Shown here in pieces: positions 1 through 7,661 of a stretch of 33,793 nt of DNA. The stretch is taken from contig CAMZNJ010000020.1 in NCBI GenBank assembly GCA_947313825.1, forward strand, positions 1 to 33,793, read 5' to 3'. Both the position numbers and the translations under genes were made by a program. Numbering within the stretch: the first letter of the stretch is position 1; each line of letters begins with the position of its first letter. Source of the DNA: an uncultured Deferribacteraceae bacterium (lineage in GTDB: Bacteria; Chrysiogenota; Deferribacteres; CAMZNJ01). The notes beneath the pieces are model-generated. The model was not told the DNA's origin and did not search any database. It saw only the letters and a program-made list of their open reading frames with translations.

Positions 1-79
1 ACAGCACAACTGAGGACAACGTTTGCCCCAACCTAGTACTCTCATTATGGGCAATAATAGCAACACTCAATGGTAACAT
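1..79 (-). CDS. Family 2 glycosyltransferase, N-terminus only (cut by window edge)
   Basis: Only the first 26 codons are in the window; the gene continues past base 1. The product begins MLPLSVAIIAHNESTRLGQT, nearly identical to the start of the neighbouring glycosyltransferase (MLPLSVAIITHNEGSRLEQT), so it is a tandem paralogue with the GT-A nucleotide-sugar binding start (VAIIxHNE). The start is supported by AAGGAG eight bases upstream, inside the end of the preceding gene. Its ATG shares one base with that gene's stop (TAATG), which suggests translational coupling. The sugar donor and acceptor cannot be judged. Confidence 0.8.
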   Translation of the reverse strand, partial: MLPLSVAIIAHNESTRLGQTLSSVVL

Positions 80-2436
80 TAATACAACTCCTTCAAGACC
101 CTTTCACAGTACGACACAACTGTGCTGGATAGGTAATTCACGTGGGAAGTATACGGCATCGCCCGCTCCCTGTTGGGGATAAGTACGTGGCGGCTGTAGG
201 TGTACTTACTGCCCCATGTACGCATCTCTGTAGGGTTATTGCGAAACACGATGACCGACGGAACATCTAATGCATTCGCCATATGAGTAGGACCGGTGGA
301 CGAACCAACATAAAGCTTTGCAGCATCAATAATCGCAACCGTACGAAGTATGTTTGCAGCATCACTAAATATGTGAACACCATCCATGCCACCAAAATAG
401 ATATTAGCAATACGAGCATTGTAAATGCGGGGCTCGTAGGGTACAGCAATGATTACCACTTGATGACCACCAGCAACCAAACTCGATACTATTTTGCGGT
501 AAGTCAACAACGACGCATTGTTGGACGACCCACCATGGAAAACATTAATAACAACATAACCCTGCTCAGGGGGAGACTCATCGCGGGGAACACCATCCCT
601 ACGCGAATCAGAAACCATGGCTGAAGGTATCGCCGTGGGAGCACCGATGGCACCACCAGCCGAAATAGGGATACCCGTAATGGAGGCTATGCCCAGTATT
701 TCCGAAAGGGTAGAAGGCGAATCACTACTACTCGACGTTGAAGCAGGCTCAACTTCGGGAACGGTGTCAGATACACCTGACGCTCCCAACGTACCCAACG
801 TACCCGACGTACCCAAAGGGCTACCACCCTGCAACATACCCACCGCAAAATCACTAACAACAGGGAACTGACTAGACTTCGCACGAGTATAGCACGGTTG
901 CAACCCACGCTCAGACAAAAAGTCCGCAACAGCAGATTTATCAGCATCTGAGTAGTGTATCGCCCTGTCCAATTGGAAGACTTCGTCATAGCGACGAGGA
1001 TTCGTGTGGCGTACAAGGAGAAGGGCGTATTCACCTTCGTGTTGGTGACGATACAGCTCCGTTCTGCGTATGCGGAACCCGTGGCGATAAACACGAAGGT
1101 GCTTACCCGACACCTTGTACGGTACCTCAAGGTTGGACACAAACTTGGTCAGATCAGGGGAGGTCATGGTCATGATTATCACATCGTATTTGTTGGCGTT
1201 CAAGGTTTTCAGCAGGTCAGCATCCCGTACCGCCGCCTTACCAGGAAGCTCCGAACCGAGGGCACCACGCGTATAAACAGCATCCACGTAAGGCAGGTTC
1301 TGAGGGATATCGCTGTTGTATGGCGACGCTAACACGTCTATTTGTGCGTCAGGGTACATATTCCGCAACATCTTGATGGCCGGGATACAAACAATCATAT
1401 CGCCAAGCTTGTCTACGCGAGAAACAAGGATACGACGCAACACAAGCCTGCCACTAGCCTCGTCGTAAACACGATCGCTAGGCGTATCACTAGGAACATC
1501 AAACGCTTCAATATCGTACATACTAGCGTAATCGGAATAAAGCCTGTCGGTCTTCGCCCTAGCAATCACCGGAACAAGTGCATAACTAAAACACAGCGAC
1601 ACCAAACTTCTCGAATTCAAAAACGCACCCTGAATAACATAGTGGTACAGAAACAATACCACAAACATAAAACCGTACTTTAAGTAACGAAGCCCCTGAA
1701 AAAAATGCCGCCAACTAGTTTGTACACCCCTAAGGGCATACATCCCTTGCCCATGATAGTATTCCGCAACAACATCGCTATGGCGATTCATGCGATCAAC
1801 GTAGGAATCAACAGTCGGGGCAAGGTGGCGTAGAACAGGATCGGTAATCTTCCCCCCCTCCACTGAAGTGGACGTATCAATAATCGTGGGAGGCGAATCG
1901 AACTTATCCAACGCAAAACCAACGGAACCAGCACTGAAAAAACGGTACTCATACTTAGGACGCAAAACACCGTGGCGAACCTTCCGACGAAGGATGAAGG
2001 ACTCAACGCGAACCTTGTACGCAATGGGGGACGAAATGGTAACATCCGCAACACTATCGGTGCCAGCATCGGCAACACGAACAACACCTGCAACGCCCGT
2101 CTCAACAACGCCTGCAATGCCACCCGCATCCATACTTGCAACAATAATACGCTGCAAATGAATACGTAAGTCAACGCTAATGGAGTCCCCAGCATTAAGG
2201 TACAGCACCCAAGGCTGAGTACATTGGCTCAGAGCGTAGTTGCGTTGCTCATTGTACGTTGTGAAGCTTTTTCGTATCACCCTAGCACCAAAACTTTCTG
2301 CAATGGCGATGGTATCGTCAGTGGAGCCACTATCCACGATAACAATATCTGAGGCAATGGAGGCGACGAAGGAGAGTGTTTGCTCTAAACGCGAACCCTC
2401 GTTGTGAGTAATAATGGCAACACTTAACGGCAACAT
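79..2436 (-). CDS. Fused glycosyltransferase: WaaE-like GT2 domain plus heptosyltransferase-like GT9 domain
   Basis: This 785-residue protein appears to join two glycosyltransferases. Residues 1 to about 300 resemble WaaE/KdtX-type family 2 enzymes (VAIITHNE at 7-13, IVDSGSTDDT at 33-42, YNEQRNYAL at 61-69) and include a hydrophobic segment near 255-275. Residues 335-785 resemble the family 9 heptosyltransferases (ILVSRVDKLGDMIVCIPA near 336-353, VGSSTGPTHMANALDVPS near 710-727). Such enzymes add sugars to lipopolysaccharide core or similar glycolipids at the inner face of the cytoplasmic membrane. Two things are odd. The position where WaaE-type enzymes carry an Asp-Ala-Asp metal motif reads LNAGD (80-84). 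A low-complexity segment rich in Ser, Gly, Thr and Pro (about 530-625) also interrupts the GT9 part. AAGGAG lies 11 bases before the ATG. Substrates are not inferable. Confidence 0.82.
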   Translation of the reverse strand: MLPLSVAIITHNEGSRLEQTLSFVASIASDIVIVDSGSTDDTIAIAESFGARVIRKSFTTYNEQRNYALSQCTQPWVLYLNAGDSISVDLRIHLQRIIVASMDAGGIAGVVETGVAGVVRVADAGTDSVADVTISSPIAYKVRVESFILRRKVRHGVLRPKYEYRFFSAGSVGFALDKFDSPPTIIDTSTSVEGGKITDPVLRHLAPTVDSYVDRMNRHSDVVAEYYHGQGMYALRGVQTSWRHFFQGLRYLKYGFMFVVLFLYHYVIQGAFLNSRSLVSLCFSYALVPVIARAKTDRLYSDYASMYDIEAFDVPSDTPSDRVYDEASGRLVLRRILVSRVDKLGDMIVCIPAIKMLRNMYPDAQIDVLASPYNSDIPQNLPYVDAVYTRGALGSELPGKAAVRDADLLKTLNANKYDVIIMTMTSPDLTKFVSNLEVPYKVSGKHLRVYRHGFRIRRTELYRHQHEGEYALLLVRHTNPRRYDEVFQLDRAIHYSDADKSAVADFLSERGLQPCYTRAKSSQFPVVSDFAVGMLQGGSPLGTSGTLGTLGASGVSDTVPEVEPASTSSSSDSPSTLSEILGIASITGIPISAGGAIGAPTAIPSAMVSDSRRDGVPRDESPPEQGYVVINVFHGGSSNNASLLTYRKIVSSLVAGGHQVVIIAVPYEPRIYNARIANIYFGGMDGVHIFSDAANILRTVAIIDAAKLYVGSSTGPTHMANALDVPSVIVFRNNPTEMRTWGSKYTYSRHVLIPNRERAMPYTSHVNYLSSTVVSYCERVLKELY
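785..811. repeat. Three copies of a 9-bp direct repeat inside the glycosyltransferase gene
   Basis: The unit CCCAACGTA occurs three times, the third as CCCGACGTA, followed by a partial copy. On the coding strand it encodes Thr-Leu-Gly type triplets in the low-complexity insert of the GT9 domain. The 9-bp period keeps the frame, so copy number can change without a frameshift. Confidence 0.85.
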
Positions 2437-2515
2437 AATAGTAATAACTCCTTAAATGAAAACTTTAGTGTGCAGTATTTTGCACCCCTGCACCCCTGCA
2501 CCTAGTGTTTAGTGC

Positions 2516-4252
2516 CTAGGCACCCTCTTTGCTAGCGGTGGACTCGTAGAGGTTTTTGTACAAACTGCACGACTTCAGCAATTCGCTATGCACCCCCGAG
2601 GCTTCCACATGGTTGTTGCTGATGACAAATATTTTGCTAGCGTTGATAATGGTGGAGAGCCTGTGTGCAATGACTATTGTTGTTCTGTTCCCCATGAGGT
2701 TGTCGATGGCTTGTTGCACTACTCGTTCGGATTCTTGATCCAGTGCGGATGTTGCTTCGTCAAGCACCAGTATGGGGAAATCGGAATACATGGCACGGGC
2801 AATGGTTAGGCGTTGGCGTTGTCCACCACTAACACGCAAGCCACGTTCGCCAATAACGGTTTCATAACCGTCGGGGAACTCCATGATAAAATCGTGTGCG
2901 TACGCCTTTTTGGCAACATCAACAACCCTATCCATGTCCATGTTTGCTTCACCAACTGAGTAGGCGATATTTTTGGCGATGGTGGTGTTGAATAGGAAGT
3001 TGTCTTGGGAAACGTACCCAACATTACGACGTATGGAGTCTATGCTGCAGTCCAGTATGCTTTCGCCGCCAATCAGAATATCCCCTGAGTTCGGACGGTA
3101 AAACATGCCGAGAAGGTTGCCGATGGTGGTTTTGCCCCCACCCGACGGACCCACAAGGGCAACGGTTTCGCCATGGTTTATCGTCATGTTGAGGTTTTTG
3201 AGCACAGGCACCTCGCCATCGTAGGAGAAGTCCACGTTGCGAAACTCTATCCCTTTGTTGGTGGCGTCTAGGGTTTTGCTACCCAGCGACAGGTGTGATT
3301 CCTCGGCTTGGGAGAGAACGTCGTTGATGCGATCAACAGCCGCAAACGATATTTGTATGCGTGCATTGGCGGCACCAAGAACACGTACGGAGGGGAGAAT
3401 GTTTATCAATGCCAAAACATACGCCAGCAGTGAGCCGTAAGAGATATCCCCCTGCATCACTCGCACGCCCCCAAAATAAAGGAGCACGGCCATACCTAGC
3501 ACACCAACAAACTCAAGGAACGGACCGTTTAGCTCGGCTACCCAAGTTTGTCGTAACCCTATTTTTGTGAGGCGTTTGTTGGCATTCTTGAAGCGATCCT
3601 CCTCATACTGCTCGCGGGTAAACGCCTTCACAACCGTTACACCGGCAAATATCTCTTGGAGGGTATTGGTCAGAATACCCATACGTTTTTGCCCTTCTTC
3701 GCTGTAACCACGGATGATTTTGCCGATTTTGACCACAAACCAAATAACAAAAGGGTAAAGGATGAACGTCATCAGGGCAAGCTGATAGTCGAAGTAAAAT
3801 AGGAGCGAAACCATCACCAACACTCGAGTTGCATGGGAAAATATGTCGGTAACAACGTTGAGAGCATCCGCCATAATACCTGTGTCGTAAGTAACACGGC
3901 TCAACAACTCACCTGTGGAATGGTTCGACAGGTAACTCATGGACAGACGCACTAGTTTGCCCAAAAGTATGTTACGAAGCTCCATAACATACTGGAACGC
4001 AACATAACGCATGAGGATTGTTTGACCAAACTTGACGAGTAGCTTGATAAAGTTCGCCAAAACAATGGCAGCAGCAATGAGTATTAATGCCTTGGTGTTA
4101 TCTGCTGAAATAGCTGTGTCGGTGAGAGCCTTGATGCCGTACACCGTTGCACCATCGATGGCAGATGCAAACATCGCCGCAACCATCGCAATAATTAAGT
4201 AGTACCTATATTTTATAATATAACTTCTGAGGGTTAATTTCTGGGGCGACAT
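2516..4252 (-). CDS. msbA: MsbA-like lipid flippase, ABC transporter with fused membrane and ATPase domains
   Basis: The 578-residue half-transporter has a six-helix exporter domain (about 1-310) and a nucleotide-binding domain (about 335-578). Visible motifs are Walker A GPSGGGKT (368-375), the Q-loop Gln416, the signature VSGGQ (474-478), Walker B ILVLDE (494-499) and the switch His530. Length and layout match the MsbA family, homodimers that flip lipid A-core across the inner membrane. Two lipopolysaccharide-type glycosyltransferases lie just downstream, which supports a role in glycolipid export. The related multidrug (LmrA-like) or other lipid exporters of the same subfamily cannot be excluded. 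GAGGAGGAG lies just upstream of the ATG. The gene is divergent from the capsid gene, with 202 bp between them. Confidence 0.82.
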   Translation of the reverse strand: MSPQKLTLRSYIIKYRYYLIIAMVAAMFASAIDGATVYGIKALTDTAISADNTKALILIAAAIVLANFIKLLVKFGQTILMRYVAFQYVMELRNILLGKLVRLSMSYLSNHSTGELLSRVTYDTGIMADALNVVTDIFSHATRVLVMVSLLFYFDYQLALMTFILYPFVIWFVVKIGKIIRGYSEEGQKRMGILTNTLQEIFAGVTVVKAFTREQYEEDRFKNANKRLTKIGLRQTWVAELNGPFLEFVGVLGMAVLLYFGGVRVMQGDISYGSLLAYVLALINILPSVRVLGAANARIQISFAAVDRINDVLSQAEESHLSLGSKTLDATNKGIEFRNVDFSYDGEVPVLKNLNMTINHGETVALVGPSGGGKTTIGNLLGMFYRPNSGDILIGGESILDCSIDSIRRNVGYVSQDNFLFNTTIAKNIAYSVGEANMDMDRVVDVAKKAYAHDFIMEFPDGYETVIGERGLRVSGGQRQRLTIARAMYSDFPILVLDEATSALDQESERVVQQAIDNLMGNRTTIVIAHRLSTIINASKIFVISNNHVEASGVHSELLKSCSLYKNLYESTASKEGA

Positions 4253-4454
4253 CCGCTCCTCCTCTTTCGTAAACCAATCAGGAAATCAGACCAATCATGC
4301 AATCAGGCAATCATAGCCCGTTTTCAAACACCAAATTATATCACCATTGCATAGTTTTTGCAAAAAAACTTTCCCTGTCCATGCCTGTGCTTATCTTTGG
4401 ACAGCAACAACTGTAACATGCTCACACACCACCAATAACAAGGAGACTTAAATT
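4253..4454. promoter_or_regulatory. Divergent intergenic region between msbA-like gene and capsid gene
   Basis: The 202-bp region must hold the promoters of both divergent genes. It contains four CAATCA repeats (within 4275-4314), a perfect 7-bp palindrome AGTTTTT/AAAAACT with a 4-base centre (4353-4370), and 6-bp arms CTGTCC/GGACAG (about 4375-4404). No clear sigma-70 promoter was found for the capsid gene. AAGGAGA precedes its ATG. No attachment-site repeat matching the far end of the cassette was seen. Confidence 0.5.
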
Positions 4455-5435
4455 ATGGCGATAACTAGCACATCATACCCACAGGCAAACCTCCCCTCAA
4501 CAGGAACTAAACCATCCGTTTACGAAGGGATTATCCTCGTGGGAAGCGACGAAACACCCATGCTCAAAGCAATGGGAACATCCGAAGTAACAAACACATC
4601 CCACTCCTGGGTAATCGACAAAATCGGAGACCCTGAACGTACGCCCGAAAACGAAATATCATCCCTCAACACAACCCAAGTAAACCACAAACAAAATAAC
4701 AGCAACGCTGTGGAAATATTCAAAACCGAACTGTTCGTATCAAAAACAATGACCCAAATCAAAGCTTACGGCGGAAACGAACTCGAACACGAAGTAGCAA
4801 AAAAAGCCAAAGAACACAAAAAACTACTCGAACAGATGATTCTAGGACTCAACAGAGACAACGACCCAAAAACATCTCTACTCAAAGAACCGATTCACCG
4901 TAGCGAAAACCAACCTGGGGAAGCAGCAGGAATGTTCTACTTCATCGCAAAAGGGGAAACAACTTTCACCAACGGCAAAAAAGGGAACATATCCGCTTAC
5001 GACAGCTCAAAAGACTGGACCGGTACAAAATCCACGATGGACTGGAACAAATTCAACACAATTCTACAACAAACATACAACGCTGGCGAAACTGTCAAAG
5101 ATGTTTTCGTCGGCACAACCCTAAAAGCACGAATAAACTCCTTCGTAAACAGAAACTACAGCGACCAAACAACTTACGTCGGAAGGCTAGTCGCACTCGA
5201 AACCGACTTCGGCACAGTAAACATACACCTATCAAGATTCATGAACGAAGCAAACGCACTGGATGACACTATCATTGCAGGAAACTTCGACTATGCCAAA
5301 GTAGGACTACTCTACCCAACAGAACTCGCGGAAGTACACACCGACAAAACTGGTGTAGCCAAAAGGTACTACACTGAAGCAACACTGGAGCTACGTAACG
5401 CTGACGCGTTCTCCATAGGCGTCGGTCTGAAGTAA
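4455..5435 (+). CDS. Major capsid protein, SU10 type (DUF5309-like)
   Basis: The 326-residue protein has the pattern of the SU10 major capsid family, an HK97-fold shell protein of short-tailed phages. An N-terminal segment has the expected ETPMLKAMGTSEVTN region, followed by SWVIDKIGDP. A central helix-rich stretch reads LFVSKTMTQIKAYGGNELE (about 93-111) followed by charged helices. A Gly-containing beta segment around DFGTVNIHLSRFM follows, and the C-terminus has the family-typical TEATLELRNADAFSIGVGL. The length of about 300-330 residues fits. AAGGAGA precedes the ATG. It is the first gene of the plus-strand cassette. It should form the shell of a capsid if expressed. No protease gene is nearby. 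The call rests on remembered family patterns, not on a search. Confidence 0.85.
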   Translation: MAITSTSYPQANLPSTGTKPSVYEGIILVGSDETPMLKAMGTSEVTNTSHSWVIDKIGDPERTPENEISSLNTTQVNHKQNNSNAVEIFKTELFVSKTMTQIKAYGGNELEHEVAKKAKEHKKLLEQMILGLNRDNDPKTSLLKEPIHRSENQPGEAAGMFYFIAKGETTFTNGKKGNISAYDSSKDWTGTKSTMDWNKFNTILQQTYNAGETVKDVFVGTTLKARINSFVNRNYSDQTTYVGRLVALETDFGTVNIHLSRFMNEANALDDTIIAGNFDYAKVGLLYPTELAEVHTDKTGVAKRYYTEATLELRNADAFSIGVGLK

Positions 5436-5453
5436 GCAACTGAAACAATAATC

Positions 5454-5519
5454 TGCCCCCCCCACAACACACAACACACAACAACAAAACACACCTCGAT
5501 TAACACCAAAGGGGGGGCA
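5454..5519 (+). promoter_or_regulatory. Long-range C7/G7 hairpin with unstructured CA-rich loop after the capsid gene
   Basis: TGCCCCCCC (5454-5462) is perfectly complementary to GGGGGGGCA (5511-5519). The 48-base loop is almost purely C and A and should not pair with itself. It lies between capsid and the next gene and is not followed by a U-run. It is therefore more likely a partial terminator, processing or stability element that lowers downstream expression than a full intrinsic terminator. The function is inferred. Confidence 0.5.
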
Positions 5520-5553
5520 AAATCCTAACACAGGAACGAAACAGGAGTTAACA

Positions 5554-6255
5554 ATGAGAAACTACTCGGAGGAATTCGACCACTTCGACATGCTCATGCT
5601 ACGCGGTCGCCTCGACTCTATCCTACCGAACAAAACCGAAATAGGTGAACGACCGTTCATATTCTTCCCCCGTGCCCTAAACGCTTTCCACGATATGTGC
5701 GTTAGCATCATCCCTGCACGATTTGTACGAACCGACCCCATAAACAATGTGAAATACAAAACACTCACCAATACATTTTTCCTAACATACGAACCCTTTA
5801 CTCGACGACTCTCATACATGACACAACGCGATACCACACTACTAATGGACGACTACACACTGGATATCTTCCTCTACTTTGTCGCAATGGAGATGACCCA
5901 AACAGAAAAAAGCAGGCGATACCTTAGGGAAGAGATGAGTGGCGTCATCGAAAATCGCAACTGGGAATTTTACAACTACCTTGAAGAGCAGGGTTTCACC
6001 GATTACGACAGCAAAGACGCCCTCATTCGTGCAAGAATCGAATTCGAAAATAACCCCGCTGTTTTTGAAGCCAACTTCAACGGCGTTGTCAAAGTGTTTG
6101 CACCCAAATACCTAAATTTCCTCAGAAAATACCTTGATGATCGAACAATGGAAATACCATTCGAATACAAAACGTACACACTCAACTTCGTAAACAAACA
6201 GGACAACAACCTACCAATGAATCAGGACGAACTACTGCTACAATCCTCAATCTAG
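5554..6255 (+). CDS. Unknown protein of the phage cassette, possible head-completion or adaptor protein
   Basis: I do not recognise this 233-residue protein. It has no signal peptide or membrane segment, is mixed helical/beta in appearance, and is rich in aromatic residues (for example FLTYEPFTRRLSYM and YLNFLRKYLDD). CAGGAG precedes the ATG. It sits directly after the capsid gene, where head-completion or neck proteins are usual in phages, which is the only basis for the suggested role. Confidence 0.6.
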   Translation: MRNYSEEFDHFDMLMLRGRLDSILPNKTEIGERPFIFFPRALNAFHDMCVSIIPARFVRTDPINNVKYKTLTNTFFLTYEPFTRRLSYMTQRDTTLLMDDYTLDIFLYFVAMEMTQTEKSRRYLREEMSGVIENRNWEFYNYLEEQGFTDYDSKDALIRARIEFENNPAVFEANFNGVVKVFAPKYLNFLRKYLDDRTMEIPFEYKTYTLNFVNKQDNNLPMNQDELLLQSSI

Positions 6256-6304
6256 CAGCAACCTCACTGAAGAAACAAAGGTGAAAAAACGAACAGGAGC
6301 AAAC

Positions 6305-6862
6305 ATGCAAACTTACACACCTCGCAACGGGTACGCCATAAGATACGTGGACTACGCCCGAACAATCAACACATACCTACAATCCTCAGACTACTTCTTC
6401 GTCATCGCCGAAAGGCAAGCCGGAACCATGGGACTCAACGACATGGAACCCGAAAAACGAATGGAAGCTCTTTTCCGCTTCGCCGGGAAATACTTCGCCG
6501 ACATGCAACGACTAGCCCATGACGCTGCCCTCGCTCTAATGAAAATGGCCATCGACAACGAACAGCATGATGCCAAACTCGCCATCCAAACATTGAACGA
6601 GGTGGGCAAAAACAGTGCAAGCGTACTGGAAAGCTACATAGCCGCCGCTACAAAAGTTAACAGCTACGCACTCACTACCGACAGATTTGTTGCCTCCCAA
6701 CAGAGCTTTATCTCCCTGAGCAGTGCAACCATAGAGCAGTGCTACGACCTCATGTCTAAAGCTGGGCGGAAGTATTATACGAAGGGAAGGATGTATCGAA
6801 GCAGTACCGACTGGAACGCTAGATACACAGTAACGAGCATGACAAACAACATACCGGTGTAG
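6305..6862 (+). CDS. Unknown helical protein of the phage cassette
   Basis: The 185-residue product is not recognised. The middle (about 45-130) is strongly alpha-helical and rich in Ala, Met, Glu and Lys, with no membrane segment. The ATG at 6305 was chosen because AGGAG lies six bases upstream. An in-frame GTG at 6281 would add eight residues but has no ribosome binding site. It follows the previous gene by 49 bp and is probably co-transcribed with it and the capsid gene. A minor structural or neck role is possible from context only. Confidence 0.6.
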   Translation: MQTYTPRNGYAIRYVDYARTINTYLQSSDYFFVIAERQAGTMGLNDMEPEKRMEALFRFAGKYFADMQRLAHDAALALMKMAIDNEQHDAKLAIQTLNEVGKNSASVLESYIAAATKVNSYALTTDRFVASQQSFISLSSATIEQCYDLMSKAGRKYYTKGRMYRSSTDWNARYTVTSMTNNIPV

Positions 6863-6968
6863 GGGTGCTGGTCAGTCAACAACTGAAGGCACAGCGATAC
6901 GGGAACAGTAGGGTTTGGGAGGGGAGCAGTTCAACTTTCAGTATGGTGAACTTAGTTTCTGATTATTT

Positions 6969-6997
6969 CAATAAGTTGACAATTGGTAAACTTATTG
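6969..6997. promoter_or_regulatory. Perfect 9-bp inverted repeat, likely operator
   Basis: CAATAAGTT (6969-6977) and AACTTATTG (6989-6997) are perfect inverted copies separated by 11 bases, so equivalent bases lie about two helical turns apart (20 bp arm centre to centre). The left arm overlaps the -35 box and the right arm fills the spacer of the promoter below. This is the classic placement for a dimeric repressor. The binding protein is unknown. Confidence 0.6.
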
Positions 6998-7004
6998 CTA
7001 TATT
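6976..7004 (+). promoter_or_regulatory. Near-consensus sigma-70 promoter
   Basis: The -35 box is TTGACA (6976-6981), the spacer is 17 bp, and the -10 box is TATATT (6999-7004). Transcription would begin near 7011 and read into the helix-turn-helix and portal genes after a leader of about 265 bases. It is the strongest promoter match I found in the window. Confidence 0.65.
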
Positions 7005-7205
7005 CTTAATTGAAATTCATATTTAAGCAATATGTTCCCATGCAACAGGTGCTATACACTAAAAACCTTTATGCATAGTGGTTTTAACGCTTTTAATTAT
7101 TACTCCATCGTTGCTGCTTGCCTACTCAAATTGTGCACGAAAAAGCACTGTATTGCAAGCACAACAACGCTCTTAGTGTGCTTACTGTTACATTAGTCCA
7201 ACGTT

Positions 7206-7230
7206 AACTATTTGTATACTTTTAATAGTT
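7206..7230. promoter_or_regulatory. Second dyad with 11-bp spacing around a TATACT box
   Basis: AACTATT (7206-7212) and AATAGTT (7224-7230) are perfect inverted copies, again 11 bases apart. The centre contains TATACT (7215-7220), which could be a -10 box, but no good -35 box lies upstream. A promoter needing an activator, or an autoregulatory site 47 bases before the helix-turn-helix gene, are both possible. Confidence 0.4.
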
Positions 7231-7276
7231 TTACCAAAATAAAACTTTTGTATTTTAACTACACTTGGAGGGATAT

Positions 7277-7645
7277 ATGACAAAACAAAGTAATGCCACA
7301 GAGTTCCACGATGAATCCAACACATTTGATACCATTGTAGAGGCGTTGGACGGAGACTTCTTGGCTGCGTTTCGCCTATGCGAATACTTGAGCGGATTGG
7401 TGATACGCATACCATCCAAAATGCACCGCATGAAGCTTGCACGCGTACTAATTGAGATAGACTGCAGCCAAAACGATGTGCGGGAAAGTACTGGCATTAG
7501 CCGTGCTAGCTACTACAACCTTGCCCGATCGTATCGCGAAGAGTGTCGTGAAGATTTGGATTATACCGGCGACTACGACGCGACTAAAATGGTACGACAA
7601 CACACTACTACCTCATCGCACCTGAAAAACAATCAACTACTTTAA
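7277..7645 (+). CDS. Helix-turn-helix protein, Mor-activator-like or small-terminase-like
   Basis: The 122-residue product has a short beta-prone segment GLVIRIPS (about 40-47), then helices, then a helix-turn-helix (about 65-88, QNDVRESTGISRASYYNLAR). This order recalls the Mor/C activator family of Mu-like phages: a dimerisation strand followed by a C-terminal DNA-binding unit. Its place immediately before the portal gene is also where a small terminase subunit, which has a DNA-binding helix-turn-helix, might sit. The ATG at 7277 is chosen over an in-frame TTG at 7265 because the TTGGAGGG ribosome binding site overlaps the latter. It may bind one of the dyads upstream of it. Assignment between the two families is open. 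Confidence 0.6.
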   Translation: MTKQSNATEFHDESNTFDTIVEALDGDFLAAFRLCEYLSGLVIRIPSKMHRMKLARVLIEIDCSQNDVRESTGISRASYYNLARSYREECREDLDYTGDYDATKMVRQHTTTSSHLKNNQLL

Positions 7646-7661
7646 ACTAAAGGACATCATA

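Larger units (their letters stand above)
6863..7276. promoter_or_regulatory. 414-bp AT-rich regulatory gap inside the phage cassette
   Basis: No convincing gene is present. The region holds a near-consensus promoter overlapped by a perfect dyad (6969-7004) and a second dyad around a TATACT box (7206-7230). Several GCAC/GTGC short inverted repeats lie between 7130 and 7185. It separates the capsid group from the portal group. The next gene starts with GGAGG upstream of its ATG. Confidence 0.6.

Noticed and set aside
283-2169. Several plus-strand frames opposite the glycosyltransferase gene
   Set aside because: They lack recognisable domains and follow from codon bias of the real minus-strand gene.
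6943-7026. 27-codon plus-strand reading frame for a hydrophobic peptide
   Set aside because: It overlaps the strong promoter and dyad, and its possible ribosome binding site is too far from the ATG (about 16 bases).
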